A stretch of DNA of 64,000 nt. Origin: Chryseobacterium nakagawai (GTDB lineage: Bacteria > Bacteroidota > Bacteroidia > Flavobacteriales > Weeksellaceae). Positions 44,376 to 53,088 of this stretch are shown here, in pieces. Location of the stretch: assembly GCF_900637665.1 (NCBI RefSeq), contig NZ_LR134386.1:3650501-3714500 (forward strand), written 5' to 3'. Each line of letters begins with the position of its first letter. Position 1 is the first letter of the stretch. Under the pieces are notes generated by a model that was given only the letters and a program-made list of their open reading frames with translations, made no database searches and was not told the DNA's origin. The position numbers were made by a program, and so were the translations under genes.

Positions 44376-46778
44376 TTAAGATCTCAATTCTGCATTGAAT
44401 TCTTTCTGGAAAGATTTAATTAGAGAATCCATTACTTCAGTGATTTCCTTTTCTTCCAGTGTTTTTTCTTCATTTAACAACTCAAAGCTCATAGCGTAAG
44501 ACTTCTTACCTTCAGGAAGATTTTTCCCTTCATATACGTCAAATAAGTTAATCCCTTTAATGAATGGGGATTTGTTTTTCTTCGCTGTCTGGTATAGCTC
44601 CTGATAATTAACAGTCTTATCAATCAATAACGCTAAGTCTCTTCTGATCTTATTGAATTTCGGAATATCTTTAAATTTCAATTCATTTTTAGAACGTAAT
44701 TCCTGAGCCCATTCAAGTTCAATTTCAGCATAGAAGCAATCCTGATCAATATCAAAATCCTTCAACAATGCCGGAGCTACTTTTCCGATTCTTACCAAGA
44801 CTTTACCTTCTGCTTCATAAGCTAATGCATCAGAAAATCTATCATCAGATAAAGCAACTTCTTTATAGTTTACTCCTAATCTTTCCAATAAAACGTTTAC
44901 ATATGCTTTAAGATTGTAGAAGCTTACTGCAGATTTAGGCTGTAACCAGTTTTCAGCTACATCTCTTCCCGAAACAATAATGGCTAATTGTTTTCTTTCT
45001 TCGTATTTCTCTCTTTTGTGGTAGATTTTTCCTAATTCAAAGAATTTGATGTCTGCATTCTTTCGGTTGATATTATAAACCGTATTCTGAAGAAGCCCTT
45101 CTAATAAAGATTTTCTCATGAATGCAAGATCACCACTTAGAGGGTTTAATAGTTTTACAGCATCTGTTTCGTCTTTTACTGAAGTTAATGAGTTGTTCAT
45201 TACCTCATTGAAACCAAGACTTTGTAAAGATCTTGCCCAGCTGTTTTCCAATTCATCCTGATCGTTTGCACTTAGCTTAACCGGTGTAAATGAAATCTTC
45301 TGAGGAGCATCAATTTTATTATATCCATAGATTCTTAAAATCTCTTCAATAACGTCGATTTCTCTTGTTACGTCTGCTCTGTAAGCAGGAACAGAGATTT
45401 CAAAGCCGTTAGGAATTTCATTTAAAACCTGGATTTCCAATGCCTTCAGGATCTCTTTTACTTTCTCTCTGTGAATTTTTGTTCCTAAAATCTGTTCAAT
45501 CTTAGAGAACCTTATGATCACATAGTTATCTTCTATTTTCTTAGGATATTCTTCTAAAAGCTCCCCTACCAATTTACCTTCAGCAATTTCCTGAATCATT
45601 TTGATAGCGTGCGTAATAGCTGTTCTTGTAAGATTTGGATCTACCCCTCTTTCAAATCTGAAAGAAGCATCCGTATTTAAACTGTGAAGTTTTGCTCCTT
45701 TTCTTACCGCAATTGGATTGAAGTAAGCACTTTCAAGGAAAACTGTTTTTGTCGTTTCAGATACACCTGAATTTTCACCACCAAAAACCCCGGCAATACA
45801 CATTGGAGTATCCTGACCATCTTTAATCATGATCTCAGTACCGTTCAGTGTTCTTTCTACTCCATCAAGGGTAGTGAATTTTGTTCCCGGTTTTACCACT
45901 CCTACTTTCACTTTTTTATCTGCAATTTTATCTGCATCAAATGCGTGAAGCGGCTGTCCGTACCCGTGAAGAATATAGTTGGTAATATCTACAATATTAT
46001 TGATCGGGCTTAGTCCGATGGCCTTTAATCTGTCTTTTAACCAGTTGGGAGATTCTGCAACTTTTACATCTTCAATTACCGCACCGATATATCTTGGAGA
46101 AAGTTCTGCATCTTCGATTTCTAGCTTGAAATCGTGAGATCCTTCGTTATTTAAGACTTCTGAAGCTACTTTATTAAATTGAGACTTCTGCTGGTTTGTA
46201 GAAAGAAACGCATGAAGATCTCTTGCAACACCATAATGCGACATAGCATCTGTTCTGTTGGGTGTTAACCCAATTTCAAGAACTTCATCATTCGTTAATT
46301 CAAAATAGTCTGCAAAGTTTTTACCTACTTCATATTTGGTTTCATCCAAAACCATGATTCCTCCGTGATCTTCGCTTAAGCCAAGTTCATCTTCTGCACA
46401 GATCATCCCTTGGGAAACCTCACCTCTAATTTTCGCTTCTTTAATTTCAAAAAAGTTTCCGGTCTTATCATAGATCTTCGTTCCAACAACGGCTACAGGA
46501 ACTGTTTGCCCTGCTTCTACGTTAGGAGCTCCGCAAACAATATTCAATATTTTTCCGTTTCCAACGTCTACTGTTGTCTTCTTCAGTTTATCAGCATTCG
46601 GATGTTTTTCGCAGGTTAACACTTTACCTACAACAATGCCTTCCAGACTGCCTTTTACACTTTCGAATTTATCTATCCCTTCAACCTCAAGACCTATGTC
46701 TGTAAGGAATTCACCGATTCTTTCAGTTTTCAATTCCGTTTTTACAAAGTCTTTCAGCCAGTTGTTTGATATTTTCAT
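44376..46778 (-). CDS. pheT: Phenylalanine-tRNA ligase beta subunit
   Basis: An 800-residue subunit of the alpha2beta2 enzyme that charges tRNA-Phe. Domains in order: N-terminal MKISNNWLKDFV, the tRNA-binding OB fold (about 40-150, VGKVLTCEKHPNADKLKKTTVDVG), the B3/B4 editing region (about 200-390, NIVDITNYILHGYGQPLHAFDADKI and RFERGVDP), the B5 domain (about 400-480), the synthetase-like core, and the C-terminal FDX-ACB anticodon-binding domain (KFKDIPKFNKIRRDLALLID). Full normal length. The alpha-subunit gene pheS is not adjacent, as expected in many Bacteroidota. It has its own terminator. Confidence 0.97.
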   Translation of the reverse strand: MKISNNWLKDFVKTELKTERIGEFLTDIGLEVEGIDKFESVKGSLEGIVVGKVLTCEKHPNADKLKKTTVDVGNGKILNIVCGAPNVEAGQTVPVAVVGTKIYDKTGNFFEIKEAKIRGEVSQGMICAEDELGLSEDHGGIMVLDETKYEVGKNFADYFELTNDEVLEIGLTPNRTDAMSHYGVARDLHAFLSTNQQKSQFNKVASEVLNNEGSHDFKLEIEDAELSPRYIGAVIEDVKVAESPNWLKDRLKAIGLSPINNIVDITNYILHGYGQPLHAFDADKIADKKVKVGVVKPGTKFTTLDGVERTLNGTEIMIKDGQDTPMCIAGVFGGENSGVSETTKTVFLESAYFNPIAVRKGAKLHSLNTDASFRFERGVDPNLTRTAITHAIKMIQEIAEGKLVGELLEEYPKKIEDNYVIIRFSKIEQILGTKIHREKVKEILKALEIQVLNEIPNGFEISVPAYRADVTREIDVIEEILRIYGYNKIDAPQKISFTPVKLSANDQDELENSWARSLQSLGFNEVMNNSLTSVKDETDAVKLLNPLSGDLAFMRKSLLEGLLQNTVYNINRKNADIKFFELGKIYHKREKYEERKQLAIIVSGRDVAENWLQPKSAVSFYNLKAYVNVLLERLGVNYKEVALSDDRFSDALAYEAEGKVLVRIGKVAPALLKDFDIDQDCFYAEIELEWAQELRSKNELKFKDIPKFNKIRRDLALLIDKTVNYQELYQTAKKNKSPFIKGINLFDVYEGKNLPEGKKSYAMSFELLNEEKTLEEKEITEVMDSLIKSFQKEFNAELRS

Positions 46779-47035
46779 TTGCTTATCTATCTACTTGTTT
46801 AATTCGTCAAACGAAACATGAGGTTCCATCTGTACTATTTTTGAAACTTTTATTTGAAATTCCGTCCCGTTATTGAGTCGGTTTTTCGCGGTACAAATGT
46901 CGTGTTTTTTTGAGAAATACAGAAATTTAAGAGTGATTTTAAGAGAATTAATTTTCATTTATTTTTCATCGGAAGACTGAATAAATCAATCTATACTCTG
47001 CATTTCCTACAATTTTAGTAAGCAATTTAAAATCC

Positions 47036-47650
47036 TTACGCTAACGGCTTTAAAACTTTCTTTAAACTATCGGAAAACAAAACCAATCCGCCAGCCATCA
47101 TAATGATGTCTTTTATAACGAGGCGCCCCGCTCCCGAGAGGTAAGGAAATCCGTATTGAGGGGTCGGGTAATCACCTCCAAGATTAGGAACATATACTTC
47201 AAGAGTAGTCACCAGAAAAGATAAAGTAACCAGTGACATCAAAAACGTCAAAGCTCCTCCTACTGCTCCGATTTTAGGAAACCAAATTCCCAGTAAAACC
47301 CCAATTCCTATGATGACAATCATCGTACCCAATCCGTAAGAAAAAGTATAGGTACCGTTTTGTGTATGCCAGTCAATATTTTTCTTTACCACTTTTCCTT
47401 CCGGATTTTTATATAAAGTATATTCCGAAACAAGCTTTTTATCTTCATTTAGTACTTTGTTTCCTGCACTTTTGTAGAAGAAGCTCATGAAAGGGCTATT
47501 AGCAACAAAAGGTACTATTCCGTCAGCTTCATATTGAAAGGCTTTAAGCCCACCAATCCAGGCCATGACAATAAATATTGATATTCTCAGAAAGTTGAAG
47601 AAATACGCATCCAACTTTAATAAACGGTTGTATAAACTACTGTTTTGCAT
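47036..47650 (-). CDS. DUF417-family membrane protein
   Basis: A 204-residue polytopic protein of the DUF417 family, which includes RclC/YkgB of E. coli, induced by reactive chlorine. Seen: ISIFIVMAWIGGLKAFQYEADGIVPFVANSPFMSFFY, TFSYGLGTMIVIIGIGVLLGIWFPKIGAVGGALTFLMSL, and SFLVTTLEVYVP, then a conserved YPTPQYGFPYLSGAGRLVIKDIIMM near the end. About four transmembrane helices. An AraC regulator gene lies 64 bases upstream on the same strand, paralleling the RclR/RclC arrangement. Role in oxidative or chlorine stress is inferred from that parallel. Confidence 0.88.
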   Translation of the reverse strand: MQNSSLYNRLLKLDAYFFNFLRISIFIVMAWIGGLKAFQYEADGIVPFVANSPFMSFFYKSAGNKVLNEDKKLVSEYTLYKNPEGKVVKKNIDWHTQNGTYTFSYGLGTMIVIIGIGVLLGIWFPKIGAVGGALTFLMSLVTLSFLVTTLEVYVPNLGGDYPTPQYGFPYLSGAGRLVIKDIIMMAGGLVLFSDSLKKVLKPLA

Positions 47651-47714
47651 ATGATTTACTTTTTAAACAAAGGTATTCACATGCTTACAGCCTAACCATA
47701 GATATTTCAGGACA

Positions 47715-48545
47715 TTACATGGACATTTTTGCCACTATAGAAATGCCCACTTTTTCCCGGTATTGTTTTGGAGAACAGCCCACTGTTTTTTTGAAATACC
47801 TACTGAAATAGAATTCATCATCAAATCCTAATTCTGAGGCAATCTCTTTTATGGAGCGATACGTTAAATGAAGCAGTTTTTTAGATTCAAGAATAATTCT
47901 CTCATTCATCAGCTGACTAGGGGTCTTGCCAAATTCTTTTTTGACAACCTTACTTAAGGTATTGTTCGTAATGTTGAGTTTATCACTATAAAATGAAAGC
48001 TCTTTTTCATTTTTAAAGTTACCTTCGAGCAATTTCTGAAATTCCGCAGCATACTTATTGGGTAACTTTTCGTTGACTACTGAGCTATTTTCAATCCCGC
48101 TTTTTTGCTTACTGCCAATAGCAAGAATCAACTGGATATAAGTTTTAATAATAGATTGTGAAAATTGGTGTTTCTCAGATTCTTCTTTTTTAATATGATT
48201 AAAAAGCTCTAAGATATATTCATAATTATCTTTTGAAAGTTCTATACTGGGATTCAAATAGATATTATTGAAAAGAAGTCCATTACATGCTACTTCTTCT
48301 TTATGGTATTCTATACAGTAAAAATCACCATGAAAAAACAGCATTTGAATGTTTTCATCGGTATTCGAAATCAGTTTCAACTTTTGATAAGGAGAAAGAA
48401 ACAGAATATGATAACCATTATAAGGGTAATTGATTTCATCCACAGAAAATATCCCTTCTCCGTTCCATATCATCACAGTATAATTTTCAGTAGTAAATTC
48501 TGAAAGAAAATCCGAAGAAGAGTAAGATTGTATTTTCACATCCAT
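47715..48545 (-). CDS. AraC-family transcription regulator
   Basis: A 276-residue regulator beginning at the ATG at 48545 (a TTG eight codons upstream is less likely). The N-terminal sensor half includes NYTVMIWNGEGIFSVDEINYPYNGYHILFLSPYQKL, a cupin-like pattern. The C-terminal DNA-binding half reads ELSFYSDKLNITNNTLSKVVKKEFGKTPSQLMNERIILESKKLL and IKEIASELGFDDEFYFSRYFKKTVGCSPKQYREKVG, with the full AraC signature. It is followed on the same strand by the DUF417 gene, so it likely controls it. No Cys pair typical of RclR was seen, so the inducer is uncertain. Confidence 0.92.
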   Translation of the reverse strand: MDVKIQSYSSSDFLSEFTTENYTVMIWNGEGIFSVDEINYPYNGYHILFLSPYQKLKLISNTDENIQMLFFHGDFYCIEYHKEEVACNGLLFNNIYLNPSIELSKDNYEYILELFNHIKKEESEKHQFSQSIIKTYIQLILAIGSKQKSGIENSSVVNEKLPNKYAAEFQKLLEGNFKNEKELSFYSDKLNITNNTLSKVVKKEFGKTPSQLMNERIILESKKLLHLTYRSIKEIASELGFDDEFYFSRYFKKTVGCSPKQYREKVGISIVAKMSM

Positions 48546-48738
48546 AATGAGAGTTGTAATCCTACACAAATAACGTTATTTTTTCTGAAAATGTAATAAT
48601 ATGTGTGGTTGTGAGGTGGTTTTTAACGCAAAGTTTTTTACCATAGTTCTGTAGATTTCAGAGAACCAAGATGGAATCAACAAGTTGATCCTAATTAAGC
48701 TTGGGGGTAAGGTTTGAAAATATTTCCTGAAAACAAAA

Positions 48739-48760
48739 AAAGCCGGATCACTCCAGCTTT
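48739..48760 (-). terminator. Terminator of dnaN
   Basis: On the minus strand AAAGCTGGA pairs with TCCGGCTTT around GTGA, then T run. One pair is U-G, so the hairpin is better formed in the minus-strand RNA than on the plus strand. Confidence 0.75.
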
Positions 48761-48780
48761 TACTATTTGTTATTTTAATC

Positions 48781-49911
48781 TTATAACCCGATTACCGGCA
48801 TTGATAACATTAAGATATTTTCGTTTTCTTCAAGACCATCAAGGGGCTCAATAATTCCTGGTCTGTTAGGCTGAGACATTTTCATTGTAATATCATCAGA
48901 TCCGAGGATTGTCAACATTTCAGTTAAAAATTTAGAGCTGAATCCGATGTTGATATCTTCTCCGTTGTAATCACAAGGAATCTGCATATCTGCTTTGTTT
49001 GCATATTCAGTATCTTCTGCATGAAGGTGAAGAATATTTCCTGAAAGCTTGAATCTTACCTGATTGGTAGATTTATTAGACATGATAGATGCTCTCTTGA
49101 TAGCTCCTAATAAAAGGTTTCTGTTTATGGTCAATACATTCGGGTTTTCTTTAGGAATTACCGCTGTATAGTTTGGATATTTACCATCAATCAGTCTACA
49201 GATCCATATGTGCTTACCAAAAGTAAATTTAGCCATATTCTCATTGAAGTCGATTTTCACGTCTTCATTGGAACTTGCCAGAATATTTTTGAAAATATTC
49301 AAAGGTTTTTTAGGCATGATAAACTCCATTGGTTCAGCATTCATCAGGTCTGCTCTTTTATAAACAACAAGCCTGTGAGAGTCTGTAGAAACGAAATTGG
49401 TTTCGTTTTCTGTAAACTGGAATAATACTCCTGTCATTACTGGGCGAAGTGAATCGTTACTGGTGGCAAATAATGTATTGGTTAAGGCTTCAGACAATAC
49501 TCCTGCCGGCATTACCACGCTTTGAGAAGCGTCGAATTCTGGCAATTCGGGATAGTCATCAGCGTTATCTAATGCTACTGCGAAATTATCTTTTTCATCT
49601 AAAATCTCAAGCTGGCTTCCAGTTCCTTCCGCATTGTCCTTTACAACAAATGTTAAAGGCTGTTCTCCATATGTCTTGATAAAATCCTGAAAAATTTTAG
49701 CAGGAACAGCAAATTTACCTGAGTCATCAGACTTTACTTCCAGAGAAGTTACAAGAGTTGTCTCGCCGTCAGATGCTGTAATGGTAACATTATTTCCGTC
49801 TAATTCAAAAAGATAGTTTTCTAAAATCGGTCTCGATTGAGAGCTTGATATTACACCACTTACAGTTTGCAACGCCTTCTGCAGTTCACCACTTGAAATA
49901 ATAAATTTCAT
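48781..49911 (-). CDS. dnaN: DNA polymerase III beta subunit (sliding clamp)
   Basis: A 376-residue protein with three repeated clamp domains of about 120 residues. Recognised: the N-terminal MKFIISSGELQKALQTVSGVISSSQSRPILENYLFELDG, the second domain TLFATSNDSLRPVMTGVLFQF, the SSNEDVKIDFNENMAKFTFG strand, and the C-terminal MLSMPVIGL, typical for bacterial beta clamps. It rings DNA and tethers the polymerase and other proteins. It is not beside dnaA here, as is common in this phylum. A promoter element lies 22 bases upstream, and the gene has its own terminator. Confidence 0.97.
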   Translation of the reverse strand: MKFIISSGELQKALQTVSGVISSSQSRPILENYLFELDGNNVTITASDGETTLVTSLEVKSDDSGKFAVPAKIFQDFIKTYGEQPLTFVVKDNAEGTGSQLEILDEKDNFAVALDNADDYPELPEFDASQSVVMPAGVLSEALTNTLFATSNDSLRPVMTGVLFQFTENETNFVSTDSHRLVVYKRADLMNAEPMEFIMPKKPLNIFKNILASSNEDVKIDFNENMAKFTFGKHIWICRLIDGKYPNYTAVIPKENPNVLTINRNLLLGAIKRASIMSNKSTNQVRFKLSGNILHLHAEDTEYANKADMQIPCDYNGEDINIGFSSKFLTEMLTILGSDDITMKMSQPNRPGIIEPLDGLEENENILMLSMPVIGL

Positions 49912-49933
49912 AGATTTATAAAATAAGTTTCTA

Positions 49934-49941
49934 CAAATATA
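49934..49941 (-). promoter_or_regulatory. Promoter -7 element for dnaN
   Basis: The minus strand reads TATATTTG (TAnnTTTG), 22 bases before the dnaN start codon; TTTG also occurs at 49956-49959, but the spacing is shorter than the usual consensus. Confidence 0.55.
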
Positions 49942-50164
49942 ATAAATACATACAACAAAGAAAAGAATATTCCCGACGAGTTTTTAACAAAGATCGTCAA
50001 TGGGGTTTCAGACCCGATATTACGTTCTGGTTTCCATAGCGGTATATTTTTATATCAAAATATTGACCACTGAATATATTTTAATCTTAATAATCCAAAT
50101 ATAACAGATTAGTGGCAACAATCAAAATACAAAAGCTATCTTTGTTGAAATAAAGTAAAAAAAC

Positions 50165-50542
50165 ATGCAGAAGCCTCCTCTCTATAAAAGTTTTCTGAAT
50201 GCTTTCCGGGGTGTTTTTATCATGATTAAAACAGAAAGAAATTTTCAGATTGAGCTTCTTGCCTTCTTTGTTAATCTCTTCCTTATTTTTTATTTAAAGC
50301 TTACTTACATTGACGCAGCTTTAATTATTATGGCATCTGTAGCTGTTTTAAGCGCTGAAATTTTCAACACAGCCATCGAAAAGATATGTGATATCATTCA
50401 ACCTGATTTTGACAAAAGAATCGGATTTATCAAGGACATAGCAGCCGGTGCAGTTGTACTCATAGCTATCGCTTCTGTGATTATTGGGGTTCTGGTATAT
50501 TGGAAGTATTTTTTTAACTACCCCGTCAAATCTTTGATTTAA
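50165..50542 (+). CDS. dgkA: Diacylglycerol kinase, prokaryotic type
   Basis: A 125-residue integral membrane kinase of the DgkA/UndK type, with three transmembrane helices. Seen: SFLNAFRGVFIMIKTERNFQIELLAFFVNLF with the conserved Arg and Glu, then the core VAVLSAEIFNTAIEKICDIIQPDFD, whose ExxNTAIE motif is the family signature, and KDIAAGAVVLIAIASVIIGV. It phosphorylates diacylglycerol or undecaprenol for lipid recycling. The last residues (NYPVKSLI) and stop codon lie in a copy of the palindromic repeat that also forms the end of the DUF559 gene, so the native C terminus may have been replaced. Confidence 0.93.
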   Translation: MQKPPLYKSFLNAFRGVFIMIKTERNFQIELLAFFVNLFLIFYLKLTYIDAALIIMASVAVLSAEIFNTAIEKICDIIQPDFDKRIGFIKDIAAGAVVLIAIASVIIGVLVYWKYFFNYPVKSLI

Positions 50543-50565
50543 CATCCTTCCGAAGGAGGGGTGTG
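50516..50565. repeat. Solo copy of the DUF559-associated palindromic repeat
   Basis: AACTACCCCGTCAAATC (50516-50532), an AAATC/GATTT hairpin and CCTTCCGAAGGAGGGG (50545-50560) follow the same order as the right repeat at 30078-30137 (AACCACCCCGTC, hairpin, CCCCTCCAGAGGAGGGG). The copy stands alone, with no nuclease gene, and overlaps the end of dgkA. Confidence 0.75.
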
Positions 50566-50618
50566 TCATGTCTTCCATTTAAATGTTTATAAAGGCAGGT
50601 ATCTTAGTCTTTTGAGTT

Positions 50619-51077
50619 TTATTCCACAGCAATCAAAATATCTATTTCTGCATCAGCTGGATTCTGCGCTTTTTCTCCATATATTTCAAAATCAGCGGTA
50701 AACATTCTATCCAGATCCATATTCCATATTTTAAACCATTCATTGATGACTAAACCTTCTGCAAGATTGCCCTTTGCCGTAAACTTCACATAATTGCCAC
50801 CCTCAAAAGATTTTCCAATCATACCTTCGGGAATATGATCAAGGTTTTCAACTTTGCATCCTAACAGTGTAGTATACGGTTTTGTATGATCTTTTTCGTA
50901 CTCTGTATAGATTGAATAAATGGTATTGTCTATTTTATTAGGAATCTTTTCCAATATATTTTCCTGCATCAATTTTTCCCATAATACCGGAATATCCTTT
51001 GCCGCCTGTTCATTCTCGTTGGTTGTTCTTACTGCGATTCCTATCACCTTGAAAGGTTCCATTTTTACGTTATTCAT
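50619..51077 (-). CDS. GyrI-like / AraC effector-binding-domain protein
   Basis: A 152-residue stand-alone GyrI-like small-molecule-binding domain (Bacterial transcription activator effector-binding family). Seen: VKMEPFKVIGIAVRTTNENEQAAKDIPVLWEKLM at the start, IYSIYTEYEKDHTKPYTTLLGCKVENLDHIPEGM in the middle with the YT.Y strand pattern, and RMFTADFEIYGE near the end. Such proteins can bind and buffer toxic lipophilic compounds or act as effector sensors; no DNA-binding part is present. ATG start; isolated gene. Its job here is unknown. Confidence 0.85.
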   Translation of the reverse strand: MNNVKMEPFKVIGIAVRTTNENEQAAKDIPVLWEKLMQENILEKIPNKIDNTIYSIYTEYEKDHTKPYTTLLGCKVENLDHIPEGMIGKSFEGGNYVKFTAKGNLAEGLVINEWFKIWNMDLDRMFTADFEIYGEKAQNPADAEIDILIAVE

Positions 51078-51241
51078 TTTTTATTTTTTTGTTGTATGAC
51101 AAAGATAAAAAGGCGTCGTGACAACTGTTTGTCAGCAGGGATTTTTAAAATTAATGATAATTTACTGCTGAGGGTAACAAATAAATTGATTTTTATTTTT
51201 AAAATGCTCGCAGATTTGTAGATCAGGCAATTTTTTTATGT

Positions 51242-51307
51242 TTTGGCTAAAGCCAATGGATTTGTTTTTAAATACAAAACAGGCTAAAGCCTGTTTCTAT
51301 TGATATG
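51242..51307. repeat. Bipartite palindromic repeat with CTAAAG cores (copy 2)
   Basis: TTGGCTAAAGCCAA (51243-51256) and AACAGGCTAAAGCCTGTT (51278-51295) are perfect palindromes with a T-rich linker; the unit ends CTATTGATATG. The order, spacing and ends match the degenerate copy at 4733-4799. It lies in a gene-free stretch of about 280 bases upstream of the minus-strand gene at 50619 and downstream of 51361. Confidence 0.85.
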
Positions 51308-51360
51308 TATTATGCTTATAGTTCATATTTTTGAAGTCATCTATAAAAAGAAGCTGTATT

Positions 51361-51705
51361 TTATTCTTCAGAAGATGCTGCAAGGTAGATAAATCCTTTG
51401 TTTCCGAATTTAAAAACGGCTTCAATTCTCTTGTAGTCGTCTACTTCATATTCATCTGCTTGAAGAATTTCTGTGTCTGTCACTTCAAACAGCATTCCTT
51501 CTATTTTATCATCAGTATTTCCTGAGAATTCCAAAACAGGATGAAATTTCTCCCCGCTCTTTCTTAGAACTTCCGGGTCTGTAATTTCGAGCATATTCAG
51601 TTTGTATCCGGATAAAACATCTTTTTCACCCTGTAAAATCCGTCCGAATGTTTCGAGCTGAACCTGTTCTTTCTGTAAGGTTCCGTAAGAAAATAAATAA
51701 GGCAT
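51361..51705 (-). CDS. Gamma-glutamylcyclotransferase-like (AIG2-type) protein
   Basis: A 114-residue protein of the gamma-glutamylcyclotransferase/AIG2-like fold. The hallmark start is PYLFSYGTLQKEQVQLETFG, in which the YGTL loop binds substrate; the fold continues with VLSGYKLNMLEI and GMLFEVTDTEILQADEYEVDDYKRIEA, with the conserved catalytic Glu near DEYE. It may release 5-oxoproline from gamma-glutamyl amino acids, but many members have other or unknown roles. The start codon overlaps the stop of the preceding SGNH hydrolase gene by one base, so the two are translationally coupled. Confidence 0.88.
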   Translation of the reverse strand: MPYLFSYGTLQKEQVQLETFGRILQGEKDVLSGYKLNMLEITDPEVLRKSGEKFHPVLEFSGNTDDKIEGMLFEVTDTEILQADEYEVDDYKRIEAVFKFGNKGFIYLAASSEE

Positions 51706-52334
51706 TATAAATACTTTTCAATGATTGGAATGGCAATTTCGGCCATTATTCCATAGCCTTTCTCATTAGGATGAACTCCATCTGCGGAGAAAAGAACTTC
51801 TTTATCGTCCAATACTCCGTTATAAAAATCAATATATCTTAAAGAGTGATCTGCTGCAATATCTTTAAGAATCTGGTTATAAACGATCACTTCTTTATTT
51901 GATCTTAGTTTTCCTGAACTCACCACTACTCCATCTATATTTTTAGATATAGGAAGAATGCTTACCAGATAAATGTCATTAGAAAACTGTTGGGCATGCT
52001 GAACAGCTGTGATGATATTATTTTTAAATTTTTCAGGATTCACGACCTGTATTCCTTCTTTTACAGCAAGGTCATTCGCTCCATAGCTTATGAAAATTAA
52101 GTTTCCATCGGCTGAATTTCTTGCTTCCAGCTCTACCGGCATTCGTTTCAACAAGCCTTCTGTTGTTTCGCCACCAATCCCTAAATTGAACAAAATTAGC
52201 TCATCACCATTTCCCTCATGGAAACGTTGTAGTGCATACCTCTTTAAAATATCTACCCAACCTCCAAAAACGCCGTCATATTCTCCATAGGTTATGCTAT
52301 CCCCAAAGAACAGACCGTAAACAATTTTCTTCAT
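51705..52334 (-). CDS. SGNH/GDSL-family hydrolase
   Basis: A 209-residue SGNH hydrolase (lipase/esterase fold). Block I with the nucleophile Ser is YGLFFGDSITYGEYDG, Gly block II is LFNLGIGGETTEG, block III is ISYGANDLAV with the Asn, and block V is FSADGVHPNEKGYGIMAE, with the catalytic Asp and His. No signal peptide, so it is cytosolic. It acts on esters or acetylated sugars; the substrate cannot be read. It shares a one-base overlap (TAATG) with the downstream gamma-glutamylcyclotransferase-like gene, forming a two-gene operon. Confidence 0.92.
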   Translation of the reverse strand: MKKIVYGLFFGDSITYGEYDGVFGGWVDILKRYALQRFHEGNGDELILFNLGIGGETTEGLLKRMPVELEARNSADGNLIFISYGANDLAVKEGIQVVNPEKFKNNIITAVQHAQQFSNDIYLVSILPISKNIDGVVVSSGKLRSNKEVIVYNQILKDIAADHSLRYIDFYNGVLDDKEVLFSADGVHPNEKGYGIMAEIAIPIIEKYL

Positions 52335-52615
52335 TCAATTAATTCTTTTGTTTATTGATTGTAATCCATCACATGTTATATGGATTAGAGTTTTAAAATA
52401 TTTTTCAAAGTAAAATAAAATCTACTGAATCAACCTTATCTGTGAGAGATTTTTTAATACAGAATTGGATTAAAAAGATTTTGAACCATTAAGATTTTTT
52501 AAGCGATTAAGAAAAGTTAAAGAAGATAGCTCAAGCTATTTTTATAAGCTATATCCTCAACTCATCTTTGATGAAGCTTACCTTTAATATTTTCCCACCT
52601 ATTACCCATTACTCA

Positions 52616-53032
52616 TCAATCCAAAGTTAACCTAATATTGGAGTGTGATTCAATGATCTCTACCAGGATTTCAAACAATGTTTTTTCTTTTCCTTCATTC
52701 AGATCATCTAATCTTTGCTGAATCAGTTCTATGTTAAAAGGTTTTCCCTGCCTGATTTTGTTTTCGTAAAACTCCTGAGTAGCTTTTAAACCTAAATCGT
52801 CTCTTGATTTTTGTGATTCCTTCCAGAGGATTTCAACCTCATCCTTGTTTCCAAAGATCCCGAAACCGCCATAAAGAATGTCATCAAAGCCATCTAATGT
52901 TCCTACTTTCCAATCTGTATCTTTCATTAAAACATTGGAAGCTTCTTCGTAAAAACCGTCTAAAGATGAAAAATGATCACCATGAATGATGATCATTTTT
53001 CTTGTATTGTTATTTGAGGTATTCAAATTCAT
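52616..53032 (-). CDS. Barstar-family ribonuclease inhibitor-like protein
   Basis: A protein of about 138 residues from the ATG at 53032; a GTG start at 53092 would overlap the upstream gene's stop. The core, MIIIHGDHFSSLDGFYEEASNVLMKDTDWKVGTLDGFDDIL, and the end EIIESHSNIRLTLD match the barstar family, in which HFSSLDGFYEE and the acidic helix face the RNase. Barstar binds and blocks barnase-type RNases. No barnase-like gene is nearby, so it is an orphan immunity-type gene or has another partner. The preceding DUF3667 gene ends close to it on the same strand. Confidence 0.85.
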   Translation of the reverse strand: MNLNTSNNNTRKMIIIHGDHFSSLDGFYEEASNVLMKDTDWKVGTLDGFDDILYGGFGIFGNKDEVEILWKESQKSRDDLGLKATQEFYENKIRQGKPFNIELIQQRLDDLNEGKEKTLFEILVEIIESHSNIRLTLD

Positions 53033-53088
53033 TTTTAATGATATATTATGATTCCTAAAATGTTGTAGCTTTCCTATGAAAATATATT

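Noticed and set aside
51242..51307. CRISPR array or riboswitch
   Set aside because: Only two palindromes with unequal arms and no spacer pattern; no known riboswitch core recognised here or elsewhere in the window.
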